DNA of 64,000 bases from contig JAVTVX010000017.1 of assembly GCA_033439265.1 (NCBI GenBank), positions 8,020,001 to 8,084,000 of the forward strand, given 5' to 3'. Numbering within the stretch: the first letter of the stretch is position 1; each line of letters starts with the position of its first letter. The position numbers and the translations under genes were made by a program. Shown here piece after piece: positions 22,955 to 34,430 of this stretch. Origin of the DNA: Dillenia suffruticosa (taxonomy: Eukaryota; Streptophyta; Magnoliopsida; Dilleniales; Dilleniaceae). The notes beneath the pieces were generated by a model. That model was not told the DNA's origin and made no database searches. It saw only the letters and a list, made by a program, of their open reading frames with translations.

Positions 22955-23983
22955 TCAAGAGTGCATGGGGAGACCGATGGGCATCTGCATGCGAGCGAAA
23001 TCCATAGCCATTTTTCTCTCATCTCCATAAGTGAAGCCCTGGCTTGAGTCTCCGTTCTTTTCCATCCCATACTTTACATAAGTTGATTCAGGCATTGAAG
23101 AAGCCAACAAATGCACCATTGGTTTTCTTGGAGATATCTGATGACCATTAATCACCTCATCAATATCATTTGATGTCACTTTCTCACTGCAGTCAACATC
23201 ATTAACTTCTTCTTCTTCCTCTATTTCTTCTATTTCTTCTTCTTCTTGTTCAACAAGGTCATATTCTTCTTCTTTTTTGACAAAATCAAGGAGTACTTGC
23301 ACGAGGTTCATGATGAGACTCCCACTTTCTCTAATGGCTTCAATATATTCATGACGCTCCACTATCTCTTCTCCCAATATCAACCTGCCATCTTCATAGT
23401 GCCTATGCAAAACCCATGGCATTCGACTAGGCAAGTTCCCGCTTCGAGCCAATAATGTTATTGATGGTGGGTATTCTCTCTTTGTTTTGCTTAGTTTTTC
23501 ACTCTTCTTAGTCTTAACCATTGTTGCCATTTCTCTTTTCTGCCTCTCTAATCTCTCCATTTCATCCTCCCATGAATCAAAATAGACACCACTTTCTGTC
23601 CCAAGAATATCACCGTTCATGTATGAACAGGATGAAAATTGAGTTGTTGATGACCGAAAAAATGAAGCAAAAGAAGAAGAAGAAGAAGATGATGATGATG
23701 AGATAAATGATGACGATGATGAAGACAACATAGATGATGAAGATGGAGATGATGATGATGATGATGATGATGAGAAGAGAATGTGGGGTTGGCCAAAATA
23801 ATACAAGTGAATGACATCCTTGAGACCCATATGAGCAATATTGCTATATTTTGAGGTTGAAGAATAAAGTTTCTGTGGATGCATGGAAAGTGAAAACTTG
23901 GATAACCATAGAATGAGAATTCCACAAATAGCTGAAATTACATTCTTTGCTTTGGAAACAAAGTTCTCTCGCAAGGAATCCAT
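22955..23983 (-). CDS. FANTASTIC FOUR (FAF) domain protein with Ser-rich and Glu-rich tracts, 342 aa
   Basis: Single exon, ATG at 23983 to TGA at 22955. The FAF domain spans about residues 170-229 (YPPSITLLARSGNLPSRMPW, then EDGRLILGEEIVERHEYIEA...GSLIMNLVQ). FAF proteins are plant-specific regulators of shoot-meristem size in Arabidopsis; they are usually encoded without introns, as here. An acidic Glu stretch (about 238-259) follows the domain, a common FAF feature. Residues 71-106 are almost pure Ser, encoded by a TCA/TCT/TCG microsatellite (about 23660-23775). Residues 13-30 (KNVISAICGILILWLSKF) are hydrophobic enough for a membrane anchor or signal anchor, which is unusual for this family. 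A TATA-like ATATATTT lies about 25-35 bp upstream. The next gene of the same family is about 7.8 kb away at 31830, same strand. Family certain; this subgroup's function is unknown. Confidence 0.85.
   Translation of the reverse strand: MDSLRENFVSKAKNVISAICGILILWLSKFSLSMHPQKLYSSTSKYSNIAHMGLKDVIHLYYFGQPHILFSSSSSSSSSPSSSSMLSSSSSSFISSSSSSSSSSFASFFRSSTTQFSSCSYMNGDILGTESGVYFDSWEDEMERLERQKREMATMVKTKKSEKLSKTKREYPPSITLLARSGNLPSRMPWVLHRHYEDGRLILGEEIVERHEYIEAIRESGSLIMNLVQVLLDFVKKEEEYDLVEQEEEEIEEIEEEEEVNDVDCSEKVTSNDIDEVINGHQISPRKPMVHLLASSMPESTYVKYGMEKNGDSSQGFTYGDERKMAMDFARMQMPIGLPMHS
23660..23775. repeat. Trinucleotide microsatellite in the FAF coding region
   Basis: Runs of GAA and GAT triplets on the plus strand, coding for poly-Ser on the minus strand in frame. 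Length changes in threes would alter only the Ser tract. Confidence 0.85.
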
Positions 23984-24985
23984 GCTTCTTGACTTGTCTA
24001 ATTGGAGAGGAAATATATGGAGATTTTCTCTTAAGAGTCGTTACCCTTTGTGTTGTGGAGACTAACAAAGAGGGGTAAATAGGGTTGAAAACCGTTTAAA
24101 GCTCATAAATCAACCTGCAATATGAAAAAAAAAAAAAAATCAACAACTACAAACTAGCTTAGTCTGAGTGTTATGCTTTGTTTTGTTTCTCTAAAATAAA
24201 AAGTATGGAAGCATGGAGAACAAGTTTCCAAGGTAAAACCTAAAAAGAAATAGCTATTTCTTGTGATTAAATTAAATGCAACAATTTTTTTTATTAATAT
24301 TTTATTTAATCGTTATTACCCAGAATTTTTTTCCTGCACTTTTTCATGTTCAATGATCGTTAGAAATAGCAATTTCCATTTTCAAACTAAAGCCAAATAA
24401 AGAAACATGCTAAAATACTTTCCATATAGGGTTTGTTTGATACAGGATGATGTCAAACATATTATAAGGTAAGCTCAATAAAAATAGCAACAATCATATT
24501 TCGAAATCAAACAAAACATTTTGTCTCAGAATTTTCCAAAGATGTGAGATCGATATAATTACAACATATTGTCAACAATAAAATAAAAGTAAGAAATTAA
24601 ATTTCCTAACAAATCCATGTGCATTTTTTTCGTTTTACTAGGCACAACACATTGCATGTCTAATGGTCTATAGTATGTGTCCATATATCAAAATATCAGA
24701 TTATGGTCTTTAATATCAAATGATGATATGTACTATGCTAATTATTTATGTAAATTTTTAGACCATTTCTACAAAATTTGTAGCCATTCATGGCTCGATA
24801 TCGATACTTGTGATCTAAATTTATGCGAGTGTAGTATATCTCATATTTTTATTGGTATTTGAGGCTTTATGACCCAAAGAATTTGTTTGGAAAAATATGA
24901 AATTGATCCTATTACACTAATTTCTTTTACTTTCAATTATTTAAGTAGAGTATTTTTTACATTAATTAATACTTCAAAAACAAGA
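23984..24985. other. FAF upstream region, no gene
   Basis: Promoter side of the first FAF gene, A+T-rich. An A-run at 24125-24139. The frame at 24677-24862 is not recognisable. Confidence 0.5.
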
Positions 24986-24989
24986 AATT

Positions 24990-25868
24990 TAAAAATATTT
25001 TAAGGTCAATACCCCCAAATTATGAAACAATGACGGTCATATAATAATCTAATAATTATAAATTTATAGATATTAATACTCATAAAAATTAAAAAAGTTG
25101 TGCACATGTAGGTAATATCTTCATGCATGTGCAATGCACACTCCCAATAGGTAGATTTTTATAAAATTTTAAAACCGTTAATTCAAAAATTAAATACAAA
25201 ATGCTAGAATCAGGTACCACATTTATAAAATTATAGAAGATTATGGGTATAGTACATGTACGGAACAATGACAGTCATATTATAATTTAATAGTTATATA
25301 CTTATAGATATTAATACTCATAAAAATTATAAAAATTCTTCGTGCATAAGTAATATTTTCATGCATGTACAATGCACACTCTCAATATGTAGATTTTTAA
25401 AAATATTTAAAACCATTCATTCAAAAATTAAACACAAAATGCCACAATCAATGGTGGTACGACACATGTGGGGAACAATGATCGTCATATGATAATCTAA
25501 CCGTTGTAAATTAATAGATATTAATATTCATAAAATAAAAAAAATACTCCGCACATAGGTATTATTGCCAGACATATGCAATGCACACTTCCAATAGATT
25601 TTTATAAACATTTAAAACCGTTCATTCAAAAATTAAACACAAAATGTAAGAATCAACGGTGGTACGACACACGTGAAGAACAATGACAGTTATATGATAA
25701 TCTAACCGTTATAAATTTATAGATATTAATACTCATAAAATAATAAAAATTCTCTGCACATTGGTAATATCGTCAGGCATATGCAATGCACACTTCGAAT
25801 AGATTTTTATAAACATTTAAAACCGCTCATTCAAAAGATTAAACACAAAATGTAAGAATCAACGATGC
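24990..25868. repeat. Four diverged tandem copies of a ~205-238-bp repeat
   Basis: The phrase ACAATGA occurs at 25027, 25265, 25475 and 25680. Each is followed by the same order of motifs: TAGATATTAATA, an ATGCAATGCACACT-type phrase, TAGATTTTTA and TTAAAACCGTTCATTCAAAA. Spacings are 238, 210 and 205 bp. Copies 3 and 4 are the most alike. No coding potential. Confidence 0.85.
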
Positions 25869-28800
25869 AACGCCTATGGCTGCACCCTCTGTCCACATTT
25901 GGGTCACCTAACACAAATGGTTCAAGGCAGGGTAAAGCTCTCCATTTTTCATTTTCCATTTTGGTCATTAGCTTTTCTTTTTTTTTCTCCTCCCCTCAAT
26001 TGAGAATTATAATTTATATTTATAAGAGTTTCGAGTTATTCAAATTATTATTTAAACCAAATCATATGGCATTAAAAAAAAAGGGAAAGAGGGCTCGAAT
26101 CTCTTGATCGGGCAATTAATTGAAAGTGGTTTTTTTCTTTTGATTTTATAGGATATGATAAATTTAAATTTGGAACACATCTTTATAACTTTTATTATCA
26201 TTAATTCTTTAGCGATAATTTTTTGATAATAACAATATACACATATGGATTATGCTGCAAATTCTATGCAAAATGCCCATCTTTAAGAGTTTTTGACAAA
26301 CTTTAATTAATTATAGTTTTGAATCATTCTAGTAATTGTAAATCTTTGAATTTTAAGTTTTTCTAAATTAAATTTTTTTGTATATGTCATTTTGATGTAT
26401 CTCTGACACTCCCTTGGAATACTGTGAGAGATTGAAGGGGACGCCCCCCACCAAATCAACTCAAACGTACTTCACAACTTGTAATATAAACTCATCCCAC
26501 TTATCTAAAATCTCTTTGGATTTCTAGTGGAAAATGTACTTATATACTGAAAAACACACACACGATGTATTTGGACCACTCACTTGAATATAATGCCCCT
26601 TGAGAAAAACATGGAGCCGAGAAGAAGATCATTGAACCAAAAAGTAAAGAAAAACAAAAGAAATAATAGACATCTATAGAAAAAGGAGAACGTGAATGAA
26701 ATCTTGTTCAAACGCAGCAGAAATCAATTCAAAATAAAATGCCATATACAAGTTGCTTTATCGTCATGGAAAGCCACAAAGGAAACGAAAGGAGAGAGAG
26801 AGAGGTTTACCCTTTTGTTGCACATTCATTCGTTTTTCTCCATCATCTTCTAAACAGAGAGTGAGGGTGCAAACTGGCGATCAAACTTTCCTCGACAGAC
26901 ACACACACACACTCTCTCTCTCTCTCCCTCCGAGTTTATATAGGCTAAGAGAAGCTGCGAGGATTTTAGGGTAAGGACTAAGGAGGTGAGTCAGATTTTT
27001 AACTTAATATCCTACCATGTGATTTACCATTTACAATTTTTTTTGGCACAGGGGTATGATGGTCAATTAAATAATTTGGAATGAAACGGAAGGTCTCAGT
27101 TTCGATTTTGTGCAGATATTGTGGCGTACAGTTGTTACATCATCTTGCCAACTGTATTTCTTGAACTTTTGACACCAATGAAATTACAATTAGCCAGGTG
27201 TCCCCACTTCTCACTCTGATTTTACTCGAACCCCCACCGACATTTACCAAAATACCCTTCCATTTGGTCCTTTTTTTTAAAAAAAATTAAATCCAAAGAT
27301 TCATAATATTACGAAAATGATTCTTTGATTTGAACTTCAATTACTATTCTTAAATAATTAATTGATAAAAAGAATATCACAAACTTACAAATCACGTGGA
27401 TTGTGGATCAGATAAGCTTGCAAAAATTTTTGTGATATTATCTTTAAAAACAAAAATTGAGTTCAATGAACATTGATCATTCTAATTTCTAGCCGTTGGT
27501 TTTGGACAATACATTGGAATATTTTTCATCGCGTTGGCAATGTTGTATACTTTTTTTAAAATATATAATACATATGTTGCAGATGATATGTTTGAGTAAC
27601 ATAAAACTTATACTTCGGATATTGCTTTTGAAAGAAATTAAGTTTTGAAAACTTTAATGATCAAAAGCTTTTGGAAGTTTAAAACATTTTGAACTACTAC
27701 TCTTTAATTGTACTAAGTAAACTTATGATACGCACGTGCTACCTGCTTATAAGTCACGTGAATGGTTAAAATATAAAATGTAAATAATATATATACATAT
27801 ACATAGATATACTTGTATATAACATCAGTTTGCTTCTTATTATGATTTTTTTTTTGAAAACTCGTAAAACTCCTTATAATCATTCTAATTTCTGAGGTAG
27901 AGAAAAGTTGCAATTAGGAGAAGTATGCTTCTCTTGTTATTAGCATAGTATAAGAGAGTTCCCTTCTCTTTGTTTGATTTAAATTTTGAAATTTGATTAA
28001 AAATTTAAGGATGATAATAGGATATAGTAGTATGGGGAAGGGGTGACGTGTGTATATATATATTTTTTTTTTAAAAAAAATCTTTTTCTCTTTTTAAATG
28101 TGTTATGAGACAACTTTTACTACTAAAATTTGAGGTGTGAAAGCATTTATTTGGGCAAAGGGAAAAAAAATAATAAATTGTATTAATTATATTACTCGTA
28201 AATTTATTTTAGTATTTTGAAAAAGTAAATTTATTTTTCTAAAGCAATGGAAAAACTTTTTAAAGATCTAAATCTCGGTTATGAAATTTTCTAAAATTTA
28301 TTTTTGTAATTTTGGTCTAATTTTGCAAGTGGAATTTCTCGCCACATCTTCTATTCCACTATAAAGAAAACCTAATTTCAATCTCAGTTAAAATCATAGT
28401 TCATCTCAAAAATCTCAGTCAAATACTCATTCAGACGTAGCAACCACAACCACGGCACAAGTGTACAATAAGGATATTTTTGAGACTTTATATTTAAATC
28501 TACAACATAATTTATCCCAAATTCATTTATTTAATTTAGTTAATACAAGGCAAAATTAGTACTATTCACATTGTTATTATTATTTTAGGGTTTTACCCTA
28601 AATTTTATGATTTATATTTATTCATCTATCTTCATCTTTTTCTTTTACTTTTTTAATTTCTAATAGGAATTTGAGCGAAGGTATCATTGTCAAACTTGAC
28701 TTTGAAAGACAAAGAAATTCATTTTGAGGGTGAGATGAGTCTGGTGGAAAGACTATCACTTCGATAATCTAATTGATGATTTTCCATATATACCGCCACA

Positions 28801-29222
28801 AGATGAAGATCTATACCATTATGAAAATGATGTAGATAATAATATTTAGAACTCTTTTGTTGTTGAAAATTTAAAATTTTTTTTTATTGTTGGATAAATG
28901 ACATTTTATTTATCTCGGACTATTTTAATATTTTTTTTAGATATTTTATAATAATTTAAACTTTAGAATTAATTTTCAAATGCATGACATTTTATTTGTA
29001 TTTTAGCATTACATATTTGAGATGTTAATATAAATGTACATACATGCATATTTTCTATACTATGTACAACAACTCAATACAGAATACCAAGATATGTTCT
29101 GGTGTCAAAATGTTGCATGCTAATGGTAAAACCGAGATGACCACTTAAACAACATTCACAACTTTGATACGGGAATAAGAGATCTAACCCTTCAAAATGG
29201 TCCTAAAGATATGTTTAAAGCT
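25869..29222. other. Gene-free region with a promoter/leader-like patch
   Basis: At 26890-26995 there is a CA/CT microsatellite, a TATATAGG run and a strong donor-like AGGAGGTGAGTC. This looks like a gene leader without a following recognisable coding exon. At 28768-28849 a short frame reads NLIDDFPYIPPQDEDLYHYE before a stop; I do not recognise it. The rest is A+T-rich with no element I can support. Confidence 0.45.
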
Positions 29223-29540
29223 GTGTTTTTAAAATCAAATTGTATCAAACGGATTGAATGGAGACTGTTCCATAGTTCGATTTTATTTTTACTGTTAAAT
29301 CATATGAACTCAAATTCGATCAAAATCGTTTAAAATCAGTTAAAACTAATAAAACTAGTGAACCGTTCAAACCGATCAAAAAAAATATAAACTCTATTTT
29401 ACTTCAAAATATATAATATACAAATTATATATAATATCATAGTGATATAATTAAATTTGTAAAATGGTTCGATCAGTCCGGCCATGAATCAATAAATCAA
29501 TAGATTGACTGAATTATTTATTAGTTTGGTTTTAAAAACA
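29223..29540. mobile_element. Probable MITE-like element with 16-bp terminal inverted repeats
   Basis: The left end reads TGTTTTTAAAATCAAA and the right end reads TTTGGTTTTAAAAACA, which are inverted repeats of each other with one mismatch. They enclose about 318 bp containing CAAACGGATTG and GAACCGTTCAAACCG-type phrases common in such plant elements. No coding capacity and no clean target duplication. It sits just left of a LINE fragment. Confidence 0.5.
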
Positions 29541-29569
29541 TTGTTATAAATAGCGGATGAAGCTGTGGG

Positions 29570-29960
29570 TAGGGAACAGAATATCATCGGTTCAGGAGAA
29601 GTGATCCGTGATGCAGAGCAGAATCTTATTGCTGCTCACTCGATGTGCATGAATGAGTCTAGGGATGTTTGAACTTTGAAAATCCTACCTGCTTTATGGG
29701 GTATCCCATTTAAGTATTGACTTGATGCTTTAGGATGAAGTTCTAGAAAATGATTGCAAGCTGATTACTCACCCGTAAAAGTGAGAATCTATCCATGGCT
29801 TCTCATGGGAATGTCATTTTTTAAAATCCATACTGTCACGGTAACATTGGGTAATTCCGACCATTCCTTCCTTTGTCAAAGAGATCATGGTAATAAAGCT
29901 GTGCCTTCAACAAGAAACCATTGTTTGAAAATAGGAGACTTAACTCTTATTATGTAATTC
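29570..29960 (+). pseudogene. Fragment of a LINE-type RNase H domain
   Basis: At about 29596-29660 the plus strand reads GSGEVIRDAEQNLIAAHSMC, which resembles the GxGxVIRDxxGxLIAA core of the RNase H (RVT_3) domain of plant non-LTR retrotransposons. The flanking sequence has stops and no other domain can be followed. It is a short dead relic. Confidence 0.5.
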
Positions 29961-31690
29961 AAGACTCACAGCTCTACATAGCTTGATCAGCATTTATAAA
30001 ATATTTCTTTAATTATTTATTGTTATTTTCTGATTTAATAAAAATAATCTTTATTGGAAAAAAATTCTATTTATATTTGTGTTATTAATTAAATAAATGA
30101 CAGGAAACAAATATTCAATAGGCCTACTCATTAATCATTTATAAATGTCCCGATTTACTTGTATTCTTATAAATTCGTGTTCCAACAAGTTTTGCCTTTA
30201 AATTCACCCAAGTTTCTCGTTTTGTATTTTGTAGACAATTAAGAAGAGAATTTCTTTTTTGAAAAGCAATTTGTAGTTGTGAAAATTACAAAAATATATA
30301 TATACATGAAAATTCAAATACTAAAATTTGCGGATGATACTTAAGTAAAAGAGTTCTTTACTATTCAACTATCCCTAGAAGGATACTCAATGAACCAAAG
30401 TTTTTACATCATTACATAAATTTTGACCTAAATAATTTATAAATAAATTTTGTTATTTAAAACTACAATTTAAAAAATAAAAATTATTTTTGATATAATT
30501 ATTTATTTAATTACTTTTAAATTTCTTTCTAGATAAAATAATACTTTAAAGCTAAAATTTGATAAATCATACAAACTCTAGTAAAATTTATTTACAAATT
30601 TTACTTTTTTCACTAATTTTTCTCTTACTAATTTAAAAATCCATAATTTTTATGCAATTAAAAATAAATTCCATCTTTTCAAATACTAAAACTTAGATTC
30701 ACAAACAAACATTAAAAATAAAAAATAAAATTCATTTAGATACACGCATGGCATTGGAAAAATAGATTTTAGTCTACTTGGTTTCCTTTTATTATCTTTG
30801 GCTTCATTTATATAACAAAAATACCCTTCGAGGATTGCATATATACATAAATCATCTTCTAGTTAAATTCGATTTTTGTCCTCTTACGATTCTCTAGTTT
30901 CAATTTTTCTAATTATTCGATTTTAAAAAAAGAATTACACCGTATTCTACTGTTGTAAACAAAAATATGCAGTAATTAATCAAAAACAGTCTTATACCTT
31001 TGTGGTATTAGTCAAACTTAGAATGGATTTTGACTGCAGGTTAGATAGAAACTAAAATGGAAAAATAAAAATGGAGACGATGACATGATAACATGCTGTA
31101 AGAATACCAAAAATAGAAATATATAAAAAAAAAAATATAAAGATTTTTGTATAGATATTAATTATTTTATGAAAATAATAGAATAACTATATATCATAAT
31201 AAAAATCTAAAATAATGAAATATGTAATTATCAATGATAAGATAAATAATATAAAAGTAAAAATTATAATTAAATCAATAATTCATAAAATATAAAAATA
31301 TAAAATTTTTATATAAATAATAATTAAAAAAAATATTAGAGTTAAGAAGTTTTCATAGTTCTATGTAATTTTTTTTTACTCGCATGACTAAATGAAATGT
31401 TTTAAAAGAAAACTGACGGATGGAATTTTTCTTTAAAAAAGGAAAGGAAAAATTACTGGAAATCTAAAATTTACCCCCTTGAGGGGGTATTTGAACTCCT
31501 ACAATACAACACACCTGAAAGAAAGAAAAAAAATAAAAAAAAAAATAAAAACAATCTGCCTATCAAAACTAGAACGATTCCATCCGAAAACCGAAAAGGA
31601 AATTAAAGAAATAAATTGGGAAAATTGAAAAGAAATCCTAAAATTTGGAGGCCGCTGCCAACCAGTTTCCCCGAACACCCCTTCCTTTCC
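29961..31690. other. A+T-rich intergenic DNA; 3' side of the second FAF gene
   Basis: No gene recognised. Contains one copy (31125-31330) of an A+T-rich dispersed repeat seen again at 33490-33660. A small G+C hairpin TACCCCCTTGAGGGGGTA lies at 31470-31487. Confidence 0.5.
31125..31330. repeat. A+T-rich dispersed repeat, copy 1
   Basis: Shares an ordered series of motifs with 33490-33660 in the same orientation: TATTAATTATTTTAT, AATAATCATATAT/ACTATATATCATAATA, GATAAATAATATAAA and AAAATTTTTATATAAAT. The copies flank the second FAF gene. Class unknown. Confidence 0.55.
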
Positions 31691-31692
31691 TT

Positions 31693-31725
31693 CCCCCTCA
31701 TCCTCCCCCTTTCCCCCTTCCCCCC
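31693..31725 (-). promoter_or_regulatory. Potential G-quadruplex downstream of the second FAF stop
   Basis: On the minus strand (sense for the FAF gene) four runs of five or six G are separated by loops of 2, 3 and 7 bases: G6-AA-G5-AAA-G5-AGGATGA-G5. This fits the standard G-quadruplex pattern. It lies about 105 bp past the stop codon and is probably in the 3'UTR. Function is inference. Confidence 0.6.
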
Positions 31726-31829
31726 TTAATCCACGAAAGAAAAAGAAAGAAAGAGAGAAAGAAAGAAAAATCATTTTTCATTATCATATATATTTTTTTT
31801 GCCTAATAAACTTGAAGCACAAAAGGAAA

Positions 31830-32420
31830 CTAACTACGAATAGGTTTCATTGTTGGTGAGCCAGTCATGCCAAACAAGCACCCGTCCGGTGATCTCATGT
31901 GGCTGTACTCACAGTATTTTCCTGAACCCGCTCTGTCCACCGATGAAGTGCCAATCATCACCGGTGCTGATTTCGACGGCCTCAGCTCTCCATCTCTCTC
32001 AACCATCACCGTTTGATGATCATCCTCACACGGACGATCCCTCTCATCCTCACCGTCCATCACATAATCATCCTCATCATCATAATCAAACTCATCATTA
32101 GAAAGGCCTTCGTCTAGAGGAACAAGTTGGAGAGTAAGCCTACCGTTAGATCTGTGAGCCCTAAAATACTCGTGATGCTTGACTTTCTCTTCGCAAATAA
32201 TCAAGCGCCCATCATTCGTATAATACCGCTTCAGAACCCAGGGCATGTGAGACTGCAAATTCTCGGTTCTGGCAAGCATGGGAATCGGCGGTGGGAAATC
32301 GTTCTTCCTCTTGATCTTGCCCTCGCCTGCTGCTGCGTGATGGATTCCGTCGAAATGGCGTCGTCGAGTGGGGTCGCTTTCGAGTGGCGTTTGATTGTCG
32401 AGATTGAATCCACTTTCCAT
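31830..32420 (-). CDS. Second FANTASTIC FOUR (FAF) domain protein, 196 aa or longer
   Basis: Starting at the first ATG (32420), the frame gives 196 aa and ends with TAG. The FAF domain covers about residues 41-100 (DFPPPIPMLA..., MPWVLKRYYTNDGRLI, then EEKVKHHEYFRAHR and GRLTLQLVP). It is followed by an Asp/Glu-rich tract (108-134), the usual FAF arrangement. It is a clear paralogue of the gene at 22955. The open frame continues upstream without ATG to a TAG at about 32507, and the untranslated-looking stretch (SDTSPSSSLLGDYIG) runs straight into MESG, matching GDILGTESG in the paralogue. The real N-terminus may therefore lie further upstream, through an upstream exon or a non-ATG start. A TATA-like CTATTTATTG is at about 32589-32598. 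Domain call is secure; the start is not. Confidence 0.82.
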   Translation of the reverse strand: MESGFNLDNQTPLESDPTRRRHFDGIHHAAAGEGKIKRKNDFPPPIPMLARTENLQSHMPWVLKRYYTNDGRLIICEEKVKHHEYFRAHRSNGRLTLQLVPLDEGLSNDEFDYDDEDDYVMDGEDERDRPCEDDHQTVMVERDGELRPSKSAPVMIGTSSVDRAGSGKYCEYSHMRSPDGCLFGMTGSPTMKPIRS

Positions 32421-32599
32421 ACCGATGTAATCGCCTAACAAAGACGACGAAGGTGATGTGTCGGAGTTGTGAAGAGAAGAGAAATGGAGGGACTTGATAC
32501 ACCTCTAACTTATGAGAGAGAGAGAGATAGAAAGAGTGAATGTTTCGATGTGCACGGAGACGGAAGAGTGAGGCCAGGCGAGGGCTGCAATAAATAGGA

Positions 32600-33145
32600 G
32601 TTTAATTACAGAATGGACTGAGAGGGGAAAAGGGGGAGTAGAGAGAGAGAGAGAGAGAGGTACGAGCGTATCGAAGAGAGGGAGTTGCCGTGCCAGCTAA
32701 GATATCCGATGACATTACCAGATTCAGTCATCAGGATATCGGCCTCTCCTGATCTTTTCTTACTGTTACCATAACACTCGTGAGGTTATAATTAATTAAT
32801 TATAATTGTCTTTTTATTTTCTTAATTGGGATTTTATTTTTATTAACTTTAAACTTGTGCACAGTGTTTTTGTACTACAAAAATGATCAAAACACGCGCA
32901 CCGACAGAGTTCAAACCTTTGACCCTATATAAGACATTTAAAAAAAGATCCTCAGCACTCTACAAGAACAGTAGAGTATTAATTTTTGTCCAAATGTTTA
33001 AAATATTATATAATGATGATCTTATAAGAATTTTAAAAGATAATTGATAATTTTTATTTGTATAATATTAGTTTTTGATTACTATTATAAATAAGAGAAG
33101 AAAAAAAATCAATTTGCAAAGGCCAGAGAATTTTATTAAGAATGT

Positions 33146-33176
<31 letters not shown>

Positions 33177-33489
33177 TTTAAATAATTTTAAATTAGTTAA
33201 AATATATATTCTTTAATTTATTTGGTCCTTTTGATATTTCAAAAAAGAATTTATTAGGTAATTGCATAAAAAGGAAATATAATATGTGGAAAAAGGAAAA
33301 AGGAATAAAAAAATCGGTTGAGACGAGACATGCTGTGGACGTCCCTACCATAAAGCCAAAACAAGTGCACGTCGGCCACGTTTTTAGCCCACGTGTTAGG
33401 GCTCGCTGTATTTTTAACAGTAACAACAAAGGAGTCTTCGATTTACATAAAAACAGGTACGAAATGATTAATATTTTATTACAAAATAT
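32600..33489. other. Upstream region of the second FAF gene
   Basis: Contains short GA runs (32641-32659), a palindromic TAATTAATTAATTATAATT patch and a (TA)n microsatellite at 33146-33172. Frames at 33193-33508 are not recognisable. Confidence 0.5.
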
Positions 33490-33660
33490 AAATAAAATAA
33501 ATATATAAATATATAAACCTTTATAAAAATATTAATTATTTTATAAAATAATAAAATAATCATATATTATAATAAAAATTTTAAATGCTCAACTATATAA
33601 TTATTAATTATAAAATAAATAATATAAAAAAAATATAAAATTTTTATATAAATAGTAATT
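33490..33660. repeat. A+T-rich dispersed repeat, copy 2
   Basis: Direct-orientation partner of 31125-31330, sharing TATTAATTATTTTAT, AATAATCATATATTATAATA and AAAATTTTTATATAAAT in the same order. Confidence 0.55.
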
Positions 33661-33689
33661 AATTTAATATATTAAAATATTTTAAAAAT

Positions 33690-34430
33690 GATTCCTGACG
33701 TTTAAGAAAAAATTGTGAGTTGCTAAAGAATTTTTTCGGCTTCATGACTGAGCACCCACGCCTTTTCACAATATTTAGGTAACGACACATACCGAAAATT
33801 GGATTTTTCTTTTTTAATTATCATATTCAAAATTAACTCATAAATAATAATTTTCTCAATATAATTTTTTTAAAATTTTAAATTTTAAAATCAAAATTTG
33901 ATCAAAGAATTGACTGTCTATTAATTCGTTAAACTTTCCTTTGCTTTTCTCGTCACTTTTATATTAAAAATAAAAAATTCAAAATTCAATATAAAAAATT
34001 AGAAACCTCGGACGTTTCAGAAAATAAAATTTGTCAGTGTTAAAGAATTTTTTTCTGCATCGTGACTGAGCACTTACGCCTTTCCACAACATTTAGGTCA
34101 CAACTCACATGTGCCCGTTCTTTCTTTCTTTTTTTTTTTCTTTCTTATCGGCGTCCCAATTTATAGTCATATTCTAATTAATTCAATTTAAATATTTAAA
34201 AATTCTATTTAAAAGATGACTTTCCCAATATAATTTTTTTTCTATTTTTAGATTTCAAAATTAAAATTTAATTAATAGATTTAATACTCTATTCCTTTAA
34301 ATTAACTATTCGTTGGTCTATTGAACTTTCTTTTTGCTTTTTAATCACTTTTATTCCAAATTAAAATAGACTAAATTTATATTTAAAATAAAAAATTAAA
34401 TTTTAATATAAAAATTTAGAAACCTATCAA
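33690..34430. repeat. Two diverged tandem copies of a ~320-420-bp repeat
   Basis: Copy 1 (33690-34010) and copy 2 (34011-34430) share CATGACTGAGCACCCACGCC/CGTGACTGAGCACTTACGCC, CCACAACATTTAGGT, CAATATAATTTTTTT, CGTTAAACTTTCCTTTGCTTTT-type phrases and a final TTAGAAACCT, in the same order. Copy 2 is longer by insertions. Class unknown. Confidence 0.65.

Noticed and set aside
26753..26995. First exon of an active gene
   Set aside because: The donor-like AGGTGAGT and TATA-like run are present, but no following coding exon can be recognised on the plus strand.
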